Shown here: positions 9,203 to 17,397 of the stretch, piece after piece
Position numbering within the stretch: the first letter of the stretch is position 1
How the letters are laid out: every line of letters starts with the position of its first letter
DNA from: Bacteroides sp. 519
GTDB lineage: Bacteria > Bacteroidota > Bacteroidia > Bacteroidales > Bacteroidaceae
NCBI RefSeq assembly: GCF_010500955.1
Contig: NZ_QVMJ01000001.1
Coordinates: forward strand, 248,001 to 312,000
Reading direction: 5' to 3'
DNA length: 64,000 nt
Program-made: the position numbers and the translations under genes
Notes under the pieces: generated by a model
The model's input: only the letters and a program-made list of their open reading frames with translations
Databases searched by the model: none
Told to the model about the DNA's origin: nothing

Positions 9203-9958
9203 TTATTCCAAAATCCCGTCCATCCATTTCAGAAAGTCAGGAACGCGTACACGACTGACCAACACTTCATGTGGACAGACAGGCGAAAAAGTGAGTTTTA
9301 AACGGCTGTTAAAGTATTTTGCCACGTTTTCGATTGACTTTACATTGCCGATGCAGTTACGAGATACACGGAAGAACAAACGGCTGTCAAGTTGTTGTTC
9401 CAACTGGTCTAAGGTGTAATTGATGATATACCTTTTATTTCGGAATGTATGCAGGAACACGACTCCGTCCTCACTGTAAAAGTGGGCAATATCCGCCGTT
9501 TCTATATAATGATAATTGTCTCCTTTTGATATTAAGAAACGGTTTTTGTTTTTCACTGCCAATATCTGTTCAAAATTCTTAGGGTCGGTTTTGAGAGAAT
9601 CAGTATGAAAGATATTTTCAAATTTGGTTAATGCCGACTCTAATTCTTTCTCATCGAAAGGTTTTAATAGGTAATCAATGCTGTTCAGCTTGAACGCCTT
9701 GATAGCATGCTCGTCATAAGCAGTGGTAAATATAACAGGCGTATTGACCTCTACATGGTTGAATATCTCGAAGCAATTACCATCGGCAAGACGGATGTCC
9801 AACAGAATCAGATCAACAGCAGAAGTTTTCAGAAATGCTATGGTGTCTATGACTGTTTTCGTCCGTTTCTCCAACGAATAATCGGGACGTAACTCTGTCA
9901 TCATACGTTTCAGTTCTTCGTATGCAAATCGCTCATCTTCTACTATCAGGTACTTCAT
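9203..9958 (-). CDS. LytTR-family response regulator
   Basis: A 251-residue regulator with an N-terminal receiver domain (phosphoacceptor D54 in LILLDIRLADG, switch threonine in FTTAYD, lysine in LLKPFDEKE) and a C-terminal LytTR DNA-binding domain (from ~residue 140, with the FFRVSRNCIGNVKSIE motif). Its start overlaps the stop of the sensor kinase gene by 4 bp, so the two form one signalling pair. The neighbouring efflux operon is the obvious candidate target, with the 220-bp gap at 8608-8827 available for binding. That is inference. Confidence 0.93.
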   Translation of the reverse strand: MKYLIVEDERFAYEELKRMMTELRPDYSLEKRTKTVIDTIAFLKTSAVDLILLDIRLADGNCFEIFNHVEVNTPVIFTTAYDEHAIKAFKLNSIDYLLKPFDEKELESALTKFENIFHTDSLKTDPKNFEQILAVKNKNRFLISKGDNYHYIETADIAHFYSEDGVVFLHTFRNKRYIINYTLDQLEQQLDSRLFFRVSRNCIGNVKSIENVAKYFNSRLKLTFSPVCPHEVLVSRVRVPDFLKWMDGILE

Positions 9959-10980
9959 GGTTGTATATAGGGGATTTTTACAATAAACACTTGGGGAGTA
10001 TGCTCAACAACTACATCTTTGGCATACAATTTATATTGCTTCGTTAGGTATTTCAGCCCAATTCCGCCTTTATCCACATCATTCGAGGGCTGAATATTGT
10101 TCTCAACTGTAATGTATTCACTTCCGATAATAACGTTTATATCCAATGGCATTTCTTCGGTAGCTACATTATGTTTGAATACATTTTCTATCAACAGTTG
10201 CAGGGTAAGCGGAATAATCATCTTCTTTTCACTGGCGCACGTTTTGTTTACCGTGAAAGCAAAAGAGTTCTCGAACCGCATTTTCATCAGGAATATATAG
10301 GATTCCAGCGCATCCAAATCTTCTTCAACAGAAACCATTGGTCGCCTATTCAGAGAAAGCACGTAGCGATAAGTCTTTGACAAGGCTTTGGTAAACTTAT
10401 TCGCATTGTCCGGATTCATATAGATTAATGACGATAACACATTCAGCGAGTTAAACAGAAAATGCGGGTTTATTTGCGCCCTCAGCGTTTCATGCTCGAA
10501 CAGCAATGCTTCACGTTTTGCTTTTTCGGAATCGGCAATGGCTTTTTGTTCGGACTGGAAGTAGTGGATCAGTTCGAATGCCAATAGAATAGGAATATTG
10601 TTTGTCATTCCAAATGCAAACTTGACAAGGAAAGAAGGCAGCCCATCTTTTGAAATAAGAAGTACATCGTATATCAGGTAATTGAAGATACCTAATACGA
10701 GCAGGCAGATTACGATTACCCCCACAAAGTCCGCTATAATGCGGAGTAATACGTTTTTGGAATAGGGTATATACTTATTCAGGAATAGTAATAATATGTA
10801 ATCTGCGATACACATTATAAGGATTAATATATAATGAGATGACAGTTGGGTAAAAAAGTTATCCCCTACATCTTCTTTCATCAGAATCGCGCTAAAAAGC
10901 ATTTGACACAAAGCATAAAGCAGTGTGGCAAACAGAAAAATAAACGCATGCTTAATATTTATCTTTTTAATCTGTATCAT
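9955..10980 (-). CDS. LytS-like sensor histidine kinase
   Basis: A 341-residue kinase of the His_kinase (PF06580) group. Four hydrophobic segments (about residues 11-32, 47-68, 82-108 and 115-140) form a membrane sensor. The motif AQINPHFLFNSLN follows, with the phosphorylated histidine at H173. A HATPase segment with QLLIENVFKHN and GGIGLKYL is near the C-terminus. No extracytoplasmic domain of useful size is present, so it probably senses the membrane itself. It is coupled to the LytTR regulator gene. Confidence 0.93.
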   Translation of the reverse strand: MIQIKKINIKHAFIFLFATLLYALCQMLFSAILMKEDVGDNFFTQLSSHYILILIMCIADYILLLFLNKYIPYSKNVLLRIIADFVGVIVICLLVLGIFNYLIYDVLLISKDGLPSFLVKFAFGMTNNIPILLAFELIHYFQSEQKAIADSEKAKREALLFEHETLRAQINPHFLFNSLNVLSSLIYMNPDNANKFTKALSKTYRYVLSLNRRPMVSVEEDLDALESYIFLMKMRFENSFAFTVNKTCASEKKMIIPLTLQLLIENVFKHNVATEEMPLDINVIIGSEYITVENNIQPSNDVDKGGIGLKYLTKQYKLYAKDVVVEHTPQVFIVKIPYIQP

Positions 10981-11073
10981 GAATCAAAAGTAGATTTTTT
11001 CGCTGGGGATTCAGGCAAATCTTCCGATTTTTCTGATGAACTTCATTATTTGGGGGATGAATTTAAGTTTTCA

Positions 11074-11604
11074 TCATTTTCTCTTCTGATATTCGACCAT
11101 TATAATACCGGAAGAATAGTTTTTACTTTCTATTAATTCCCATTTTGATTCTTTAGGTTGTTCGGGAAATAAGGAAATGCCTTGGCCGAGGATAGCCGGA
11201 ATGTAGGCTATCTGCATTTCGTCCACCAAATCGGCTGCCAACAGCATAGAAACCAACTCGCCACCGCCAAACAGCCAAATATTTCCTCCCTGCTCGCTAC
11301 GCATAGCAGTAATGCGTTCAATCACATTTTCCGTAATGAATTTAATGTTTTCTTTCTCTCCCCAATCATGTCGAGAAATCACATAGACTGCTTTGTCGGC
11401 ATACGCGCCCATCGCGTCCATGTTCGACAATTCACGCCAAGAACGGCCTCCCATGATAATCGTATCAATCGAAGCCATAAATTCTTTATAGCCATAATTC
11501 ATTTCTTCTGTAATGGGAAATTCCGAAAGCCATTCGATACCACCGTCTGGTTCGGCGATTCGCCCGTCAATAGATGCGGCGATGTAAAGGATAATCTTTT
11601 TCAT
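11074..11604 (-). CDS. RibD C-terminal-like dihydrofolate reductase family protein (copy A)
   Basis: A 176-residue protein starting MKKIILYIAASIDGRI, the usual opening of this family (bacterial RibD C-terminal/dihydrofolate reductase-like). An IIMGGRSWREL segment and a C-terminal G-GGELV motif form the NADPH pocket. I chose ATG 11604 over an in-frame ATG 78 bp upstream because the family starts there and the upstream codons run into a structured leader. The leader (copy A) has been split by an IS110-family element, so this gene has probably lost its native promoter. Substrate unknown; these proteins are often not true folate reductases. Confidence 0.85.
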   Translation of the reverse strand: MKKIILYIAASIDGRIAEPDGGIEWLSEFPITEEMNYGYKEFMASIDTIIMGGRSWRELSNMDAMGAYADKAVYVISRHDWGEKENIKFITENVIERITAMRSEQGGNIWLFGGGELVSMLLAADLVDEMQIAYIPAILGQGISLFPEQPKESKWELIESKNYSSGIIMVEYQKRK

Positions 11605-11659
11605 GTTGATAATATTTGCGTTATTTACTCTTGTTATGCTCGCCGGAGTAACACGCAAA

Positions 11660-11694
11660 AAAGAAGCGTGGAACTCACACACTTCAATGTAGAG
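11660..11694 (-). ncRNA. Structured leader copy A, 3' part (before the reductase gene)
   Basis: This is the downstream piece of the leader RNA split by the insertion element. It carries the 3' arm of helix P1 (minus strand CTACATTG, from 11685-11692) and the conserved GTGTGAGTTCCACGC segment (about 11666-11680). Its CCACGC can pair with GCGTGG inside the other part. It matches copy B at 59462-59500, with the P1 bases changed but pairing kept. Confidence 0.6.
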
Positions 11695-11787
11695 TCCTTA
11701 TGTTTGTACTGGATTATAAAAAAAGCATAAATCACAAGATTCTTATATTTGGATTAGCAATTACAAACCATAAAAATTCAAGGACTT

Positions 11788-12870
11788 ATGCTCACACAAA
11801 GAAAAGAACTAAATTTTGAAGGACAAAATATCTATGTAGGTATTGATGTTCATTTAAAGAGTTGGACGGTATCAATTTTCACAGAAACCATACAACACAA
11901 AAGATTTACACAACCACCCTGTCCTGAGACATTGGTCAATTATTTGGAAAGGAACTTTCCCGGAGCAAATTATTATTCTGCCTATGAAGCCGGATTCTGT
12001 GGCTTTTGGGTTCACTACAGTTTAACGGCAATGGGAGTAAATAACATTGTCGTAAATCCTGCTGATGTCCCTACTTCTCAAAAAGAGCAAATTTATAAAG
12101 ATGACCCTGTTGACAGCCGAAAGATTGCCCGTTCGTTACAGTCCGGAATGTTAGAATGCATACATATACCAACTATGGAAACTTTGCAAGACCGTTCTTT
12201 GGTCAGAACAAGACATATGTTAGTTCGGGATATGGTTCGGATAAAGTTACGACTTAAATCATTCCTATACTTCTATGGGATACATTATCCGGAACAATTC
12301 TCTCATCCGGCAAAACATTGGTCAAGCGGATTTATGAATTGGCTGAAAAATGATGTTGTATTAGAATATGAATCAGGGAAGATGAGCCTGAACTCACTTA
12401 TTCTGGAAGCAGAAGAAAAGCGCAGGAAGCTATTGGATATCACAAGAAGTATCCGGAAATTATTCCAGTCAGAAAAATATAAAAATCAAATGGATTTACT
12501 TTTAAGTATACCGGGTATCGGATTTATATCAGCCATTACTTTATTAACAGAGCTTGAAAATATTAATCGCTTTAGCAACACAGACCATTTAGCCGGATAT
12601 GTAGGGCTTATTCCCATGAGTCATTCCTCAGGGGAAAAGGAAAATAAAGGGGAACTTAGTTTTCGTGGGAAGAAGATCTTGAAATCGACACTTATTGAAA
12701 GTGCCTGGATTGCGTCAAGGAAAGATCCGGCTCTGAATTTAAGTTATAACACATATGTAAAAAAGATGGAAGCCAACAAAGCTATTGTCCGCATCGCAAG
12801 AAAATTATTAAACCGGATTTATTTTGTTTTGAAAAATCAGAAGGCATATGTCCCTTGTACAGTTAAATAA
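11788..12870 (+). CDS. IS110-family transposase (DEDD recombinase)
   Basis: A 360-residue transposase. The N-terminal RuvC-like DEDD domain starts GIDVHLKSWTVSIF (first acidic residue), then the glutamate of SAYEAGFCGFW and the paired aspartates of KDDPVDSRKIARSL. The C-terminal Transposase_20 domain has the LLSIPGIGFISAITLLTEL and GLIPMSHSSG motifs and the conserved serine region. Length is normal and the frame intact, so it may be active. The coding sequence starts 93 bp inside the left end. Confidence 0.93.
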   Translation: MLTQRKELNFEGQNIYVGIDVHLKSWTVSIFTETIQHKRFTQPPCPETLVNYLERNFPGANYYSAYEAGFCGFWVHYSLTAMGVNNIVVNPADVPTSQKEQIYKDDPVDSRKIARSLQSGMLECIHIPTMETLQDRSLVRTRHMLVRDMVRIKLRLKSFLYFYGIHYPEQFSHPAKHWSSGFMNWLKNDVVLEYESGKMSLNSLILEAEEKRRKLLDITRSIRKLFQSEKYKNQMDLLLSIPGIGFISAITLLTELENINRFSNTDHLAGYVGLIPMSHSSGEKENKGELSFRGKKILKSTLIESAWIASRKDPALNLSYNTYVKKMEANKAIVRIARKLLNRIYFVLKNQKAYVPCTVK

Positions 12871-12879
12871 TTTCCATAG

Positions 12880-13060
12880 AAACAATCGATATACTAAATG
12901 ACCGCAACCAGTGCCATGCAGCTATTGGAGTCTGCTACTACGAGAATGCGGCAATTTGTCTTGTAAGAACTGAAAAAGGAAATGTAGTAGTGAATAAAAT
13001 CACGATCTACTGATAGGAGGTTGTTTTTATAGGATTCTTTTTTAGGTTTTCTTAGCCATA
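12880..13060 (+). ncRNA. Candidate bridge RNA region of the IS110-family element
   Basis: The non-coding right end contains several potential hairpins, including GCAG..CTGC near 12918-12935, enclosed by CCGCA..TGCGG, and AGTAGTGA with TCACGATCTACT at about 12986-13012. Short segments resemble the occupied target: AATGTAG at 12981-12987 equals the left target, ATAGGAGGT at 13013-13021 equals the right junction, and CCAGTGCC at 12908-12915 is close to the complement of the right target. Matches this short can arise by chance, so this is a proposal from family knowledge, not a demonstrated RNA. Confidence 0.3.
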
Positions 13061-13261
13061 GGGTGATGCCTGTAACTATACAAAAAGAGGATAGCCGATT
13101 CGACCATCCTCCCGTATATTGTTACAGTGTAACACAGGAAGTTTATTGCTGGCAGGTTGCTCCTCAGCAGAGCCCGATTCCTCTTCAACTTCCTGAGATA
13201 AAGATAGCTGAATATGTTAAATTGAAAAAATAATCTGTGATTTATTTGGATTACAACATAG

Positions 13262-13400
13262 GAGGTACTGGTATACCCGAAAAGGAAGACGTGCAAGCCC
13301 ACGCCATACTTTCGTATAGCATGAACATTGCGCCATAGTCTCCTTTTCTTGAAAATTACCAGTTTTCTACATTGAGACGTTCAGCGAACGTTATGTTATA
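13262..13400 (-). ncRNA. Structured leader copy A, 5' part
   Basis: Read on the minus strand, this piece holds the ACGTTC-loop-GAACGT hairpin near 13377-13391 and the 5' arm of P1 (CAATGTAG, 13374-13367, then ACTGGTA, 13363-13357). Helix P2 (GAAAAGG with CCTTTTC) and helix P3 (GCTATAC with GTATGGC around a GAAA tetraloop) follow. The conserved single-stranded blocks GCAATGT and GCGTGGGCTTGC are shared with copy B at 59505-59640. Where the two copies differ in helices, partners change together. Confidence 0.65.
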
Positions 13401-13697
13401 TCTAAACGGAATTAATCCGCTATTATTCTAAATTTCTGATGCAAAGGTAGTGATTCTACTGAAATAGTAGAAGTTTTAAAACCACATATTTATACCGCTA
13501 TTGCATTCAGTATAATTGAGTGGGTTCTAACGAAAAAGATGTATGTAGGAATATCTTTGTAAATATTGGCAATATGGGGAACATTTCGTACCTTTACGCC
13601 ATAATTAAGTCGCTCTTTGTTTTGTGCGTAATAGCAGCGGATATATGAAGTTCGCTCGTTTCTAAATCGTTACCTATTTAATGGTTATTTTCTTCAA
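13401..13697. other. Intergenic stretch with leader promoter and integrase-site box
   Basis: No gene is seen. The minus-strand -7 box TACCTTTG (13449-13442) probably starts the leader transcript; no clear -33 TTTG precedes it. A small inverted repeat CTACT-GAAAT-AGTAG lies just upstream, at about 13456-13470. A plus-strand TATCTTTG box at 13549-13556 has no obvious gene. The box TAAATCGTTACCTA at 13663-13676 repeats one found at the intact integrase 31053-32282. Confidence 0.5.
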
Positions 13698-14771
13698 CTA
13701 ATTCATTTTCAGCTCAAAAAAAAAGGCATAATGCCTTCCGCAATGGTATGTAACTCGCTTCTTAATCCCACAGGTTTCGGCAATTTCTTTCAGGTATTGA
13801 TTTACTTTCTGATTGCTTAACATCGGGAACAATGTCTCCCTTTTTGAATCACTGTACTTTTCAATCAGTTTGGTAGGAATATCAAAAAGCCGGATATTAC
13901 TCATTTCTTTGGTCTTCCACCTTTCAAACCTAATCCACTGATGGCCATCAACGGCTGTATGCAGATGTTTTTTTCTTAAATTCTTCACATCCACGAAAGC
14001 AATGCCCGTAAAAATCGCAAAAAGAAATAAATCCCTGACAAGTTCCAACCGCTCATAGGGAAGTTCTTGCTTCATGATAGATTTTACTTCATCCATTGTA
14101 AGAAATGTGCGATTGGTTTGTTTTAGCTTGATTTGGTATTCCTGAAACGGGTCATTCTTGATAATACCATTCTTTAGTGCCAATATGATAATCCGCTTAA
14201 AAAGTTGCATGAACTTAGCTGTACTGTTGTGATTGCAGCCGGAAACTGTTCTTAGATAAATTTCAAATTCACAGATAAACTGGTGGTTTACTTTGTATAA
14301 AGGGATATCTTCTATTCCTTTCGTCGATTGCAAGAAGTCAACCAAGTGTTTCCGGATGGCTTCATATTTCTGATAAGTAGCTTGTGAACGGGAGATATTT
14401 ACCTGTTTACGAAAATTCTCGTTGTGAATGGAGAAATAGGAAATTAGATGCCGCTTACTGTAAGCAATTCCGGTATAAATATCTTTAATCATTTCAGGGG
14501 TTACGTCCCCATCGCATAATGACTGTTGAAAGTAAATCTGGTTAAGCCGGGCTTTGATTTGGTTCAATGTTTCATTGATAAAAACAGATTCACCTGTCTG
14601 CCCTCCAACTTTATGCTCTTTTACATTCCATAAATCTGGATGGCATTTCAACTGTGTATTGATGGTGCATTTTTCGCCATTAATCGTGATTCTCGCTATT
14701 ATGGGAAAATTCTTATTTGCTGAACCGGACAACCGCTTCAAATAAAAAATAACAGAAAAAGTATGTCTCAT
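13698..14771 (-). pseudogene. Truncated IntDOT-like tyrosine recombinase
   Basis: The 357 codons align along their length with the intact integrase at 31053-32282: an N-terminal arm-binding region (FSVIFYLKRLSG, ARITINGEKC), a SAM-like core-binding domain (YQKYEAIRKHLVDFLQS, NHNSTAKFMQLFKRII) and the start of the catalytic domain. The frame ends right after the HxxR box (YHCGRHYAFFF). The second conserved histidine and the nucleophilic tyrosine are therefore missing and the protein cannot recombine DNA. The 3' flank still carries TAGGTAACGATTT, as downstream of the intact gene, so the catalytic tail was lost by an internal deletion. Confidence 0.8.
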
Positions 14772-14885
14772 GAGTTTGCTCTTTTATAGTTGTTTCTAAA
14801 AAAGGTGCAAACTTAAGCAAATGGTCATTACGATAAAGAAAGTCGAATTACTCTTTATTTGTAACTCTGGTCATTATCACTATTT

Positions 14886-14920
14886 TTGCATCATTATCAC
14901 TCTTGGTGATAATGATGCAA
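14886..14920. repeat. Perfect 15-bp inverted repeat
   Basis: TTGCATCATTATCAC (14886-14900) and its exact reverse complement (14906-14920) flank a 5-bp spacer TCTTG. A further direct copy of CATTATCAC lies 15 bp to the left (14873-14881). The unit lies between the starts of the truncated integrase (minus) and the helicase remnant. It could be an operator, an integrase/excisionase site or a hairpin; no run of T follows that would make it a terminator. Confidence 0.7.
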
Positions 14921-14944
14921 GATACAACTGAAAGCATCTGATCA

Positions 14945-15370
14945 TCAGTAAAATAACTTACTTTTCTCTCCGCAATAAGTCAACGTCAGCCTATGCATTG
15001 CCTTGTTAGCCACATAAAGCATACTCCGATCTATTTCCGAATTGAAATTCTTGTCGGTCATTTGCGGAATGATTACTTCTTCAAATTCCAATCCTTTTGC
15101 CATGTGAGCAGAGCTTATGATGATGCCTTGTACGAAAGCAGAACTTTGGTTTGAAAGGAAGTAAATATCCTCTGTGTATGCTTTTAGCTTATCGGCTATG
15201 ATTTTTGTGCTTGCAATTCAGTCTTCAAACAACTCCAAGCGATTTGGACTGTTTGAAAGCTGTAATCAAATCAGCTATGCCGGATATCTCTGCATTCTCA
15301 TTCTTGAATATCAAAACCTGTGTTTTTTCTACATGTCGAACGACTGGTTTCAGTTCTTCGTTTTCCCCAA
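14945..15370 (-). pseudogene. Remnant of a UvrD/HelD-like DNA helicase C-terminus
   Basis: The minus strand encodes SSAHMAKGLEFEEVIIPQMT followed by DRSMLYVANKAMHRLTLTYC and a stop at 14945-14947. This is the motif V/VI region of superfamily 1 helicases (AHxxKGLEF, then LYVAxTRA-like). Upstream the reading continues only after a frameshift near 15215-15235: VEKTQVLIFKNENAEISGIA is in another frame and ends in a stop. No N-terminal ATPase part remains before the AraC gene. It is a decayed fragment. Confidence 0.65.
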
Positions 15371-15420
15371 TTTATTTATATATCAGCAAGATTAGTATAA
15401 AATGCGATGTGATGATTATG

Positions 15421-15428
15421 TATCTTTG
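15421..15428 (+). promoter_or_regulatory. -7 promoter box for the first AraC gene
   Basis: TATCTTTG matches the Bacteroidetes -7 consensus TAnnTTTG and ends 17 bp before the ATG at 15446, implying a very short leader. No good TTTG -33 element is seen at the expected distance. Confidence 0.5.
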
Positions 15429-15445
15429 CATCGAAATAATATAAT

Positions 15446-16207
15446 ATGGATTCTAAACAACTCAGCAAACAAGAGTACACCACCCGAATAAACCGGGTAA
15501 TGGACTACATAAGACTCAATTTAGATAAATCATTTGATCTTGCTACATTAGCAAGTGTCGCTTCTTTTTCTCCATACCATTTTCACAGAATATTCACGGC
15601 AATGGTGGGTGAAACCCCGAACAATTTTGTATCTCGCATTAAACTTGAGAAAGCAGCACAATTACTGCATAATAACCCTAAAGCATCGGTAAGTGAGGTT
15701 GCATTCACTTGCGGATTCGTTAACGTATCATCTTTCAGCAGGGCATTTAAAGGCTATTTTGGTCTGACTACCACTGAATTTCGCAATCAAGACAAAGCGA
15801 TATATATTAAAAACGGAGTCAGATATAGCAAGGATTGCAAAGCAGTCAGCAAGATTGGCAAAAATATCCAGCAAGTTAATGAGCAATTTTGCAGTGTCGA
15901 ATTTAATAAAATAATCATTATGGACACTAAAATTGAAATTAAACGAATGCCTGAGCTGAACCTGATTTATTGTCGTCACACAGGCGATTTCAAGAAGATC
16001 GGACAGGCTTACGAAAAACTTTTTAGCTGGGCAATTCCTCGCGAGTTGGTAAATCAAAACACTAAAACAGTTACCGTTTATCAAGATGATCCGGCTATCA
16101 CAAGTATTGATAAAGTACGTCAGGATGCCTGTATTATTGTGGATGGCAATGTAAAAGTGGATGGCGAAATCGGGAAACTGAATATGCCAAGTTGTAGAGT
16201 ATTGTAA
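15446..16207 (+). CDS. AraC-family regulator with truncated GyrI-like domain
   Basis: 253 residues. The N-terminal AraC DNA-binding domain (residues ~10-110) has two helix-turn-helix units (LATLASVASFSPYHFHRIF and VSEVAFTCGFVNVSSFSRAF). A GyrI-like small-molecule-binding domain begins near residue 155 (IEIKRMPELNLIYCRHTGDF). The paralogue just downstream runs about 50 residues further; this one stops after GEIGKLNMPSCRVL, so the last strands of the GyrI domain are missing. It may be a decaying copy or act by DNA binding alone. Confidence 0.8.
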   Translation: MDSKQLSKQEYTTRINRVMDYIRLNLDKSFDLATLASVASFSPYHFHRIFTAMVGETPNNFVSRIKLEKAAQLLHNNPKASVSEVAFTCGFVNVSSFSRAFKGYFGLTTTEFRNQDKAIYIKNGVRYSKDCKAVSKIGKNIQQVNEQFCSVEFNKIIIMDTKIEIKRMPELNLIYCRHTGDFKKIGQAYEKLFSWAIPRELVNQNTKTVTVYQDDPAITSIDKVRQDACIIVDGNVKVDGEIGKLNMPSCRVL

Positions 16208-16298
16208 GGATTAAATCGCGTTTAGCAGGTTGTTTGACAATTGAATTCTTCATGGATAAGTTAGCAAGATAGGAAAAGTCCTAAATCTATTTTCAACA

Positions 16299-16306
16299 TA
16301 CCTTTG
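16299..16306 (+). promoter_or_regulatory. -7 promoter box for the second AraC gene
   Basis: TACCTTTG fits the TAnnTTTG consensus and lies 48 bp before the chosen ATG at 16354, a plausible leader length. A 17-codon frame from 16325 overlaps the start out of frame and could act as a leader peptide, but nothing else supports that. Confidence 0.5.
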
Positions 16307-16353
16307 CAGCAACAAATAAAAGAAATGAGTATGAAAAAATCAAAACGGGTTAC

Positions 16354-17214
16354 ATGCAACAACGAATATCGACCATAGAGGAATATCAGAAACAGATTAA
16401 TATCATTGTGGAGTACATCAACAATCACTTGGATCAAACCATTGATTTGGCAAAATTAGCTGAAATAAGTCATTTTTCTCCCTATCATTTTCACCGCATT
16501 TCTCGTGCGTTTATGGGAGAACCTATCGGAACTTATATCGTCAGGGTTCGGCTGGAAACTGCTGCCCGTTTGATTCGATATACTGATATGTCTGTTGCTG
16601 AAATCGCCTACCGTGTTGGTTACGATGTTCCTGCGTCTTTTTCAAAAGCATTCAAACAACAATATGGTATTTCGCCAACAGAATACCGTACCAATAAAAA
16701 TTTCATCATTATGAAAGCAGAAAAGAAAGATATACAATTGAAGATAAAAGCTCCCAAAATAGTAGAGATTGAAGCCAAACAGGCCATTTACATTAAACTC
16801 ATAGGCGAATACGAAAGCCTCGACTTCTCCGGTTCATGGCAACGTTTGTGGCAATTCGTCAAAGAACATAAGCTCTTTACTGCCGGAATGGAACATATCG
16901 CCATTTATCACGATGACCCGAAAGTGACAGAAAGTAATAAACTCCGCACAGATATTTGCCTTGTAGTTAAAAAAGACGTAAAACCACAGGGCGAAATTGG
17001 AATAAAAGAAATCAAAGCGGGAAAATTTGCAGTGTTTCATTATCAGGGAGCATACAGTAATTTAGATGCCGTTTATGATACGATATATGCTCAATTGCTT
17101 CCCGAAAACAATTTGAAACTTCGGGACTATCATTGTTTCGAGAAATATTTGAATCACCCGGACAGAACAGAACCTGAAAAGTTGAAAACAGAAATCTATA
17201 TTCCTGTAGAATAA
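16354..17214 (+). CDS. AraC-family regulator with GyrI-like effector domain
   Basis: A 286-residue regulator. The AraC domain (residues ~10-112) includes IDLAKLAEISHFSPYHFHRI and VAEIAYRVGYDVPASFSKAF. The GyrI-like/effector-binding domain (~125-286) includes VEIEAKQAIYIKLIGEYESL and the complete ending EPEKLKTEIYIPVE. Members of this MarA/Rob-like class often bind drug-like molecules and control efflux or detoxification. It closely resembles the gene before it, so the pair arose by duplication. A strong terminator follows. Confidence 0.9.
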   Translation: MQQRISTIEEYQKQINIIVEYINNHLDQTIDLAKLAEISHFSPYHFHRISRAFMGEPIGTYIVRVRLETAARLIRYTDMSVAEIAYRVGYDVPASFSKAFKQQYGISPTEYRTNKNFIIMKAEKKDIQLKIKAPKIVEIEAKQAIYIKLIGEYESLDFSGSWQRLWQFVKEHKLFTAGMEHIAIYHDDPKVTESNKLRTDICLVVKKDVKPQGEIGIKEIKAGKFAVFHYQGAYSNLDAVYDTIYAQLLPENNLKLRDYHCFEKYLNHPDRTEPEKLKTEIYIPVE

Positions 17215-17256
17215 GATAGTTAAAACAACAGGGAATAGAATTTATCAACTTTGTTA

Positions 17257-17297
17257 ATATCCCCGGTTTTGCAGAAAAGCAAAATCGGGGATTTTCG
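17257..17297 (+). terminator. Rho-independent terminator after the AraC pair
   Basis: ATCCCCGgTTTTGC pairs with GCAAAAtCGGGGAT around an AGAAAA loop, and TTTTC follows. It lies about 45 bp after the regulator's stop codon. Confidence 0.8.
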
Positions 17298-17397
17298 TCT
17301 GCTATACTATTTGGCGTTAAATGCTCTCCTAAATACCTGAAAAGAGTTAGTGAAGAAAGGTCTAACCTTAATTATTCATATTCAAGAATGGAAGGAG

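Larger units (their letters stand above)
11695..13261 (+). mobile_element. IS110-family (IS1111-like) insertion sequence
   Basis: The ends are set by comparing the interrupted leader with intact copy B. The host sequence reads CAATGTAGAG up to 11694 and resumes GAGGTACTGG from 13262, so only a GAG is shared at the junction, as expected for an IS110-type element without large target duplications. There is one transposase gene (11788-12870) and a long 390-bp non-coding right end. IS110 relatives use a bridge RNA encoded in a non-coding end; the right end is the larger one here, as in the IS1111 subgroup. Insertion is precisely inside the P1 stem of the leader. Confidence 0.75.

Noticed and set aside
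11182..11730. A 182-codon plus-strand frame opposite the reductase gene.
   Set aside because: It is antisense to a recognisable gene and its end reads through the leader repeat and into the insertion sequence.
13042..13302. An 86-codon minus-strand reading frame over the IS right end.
   Set aside because: It spans the insertion-sequence boundary and the leader arm, has no family features, and overlaps the proposed non-coding RNA region.
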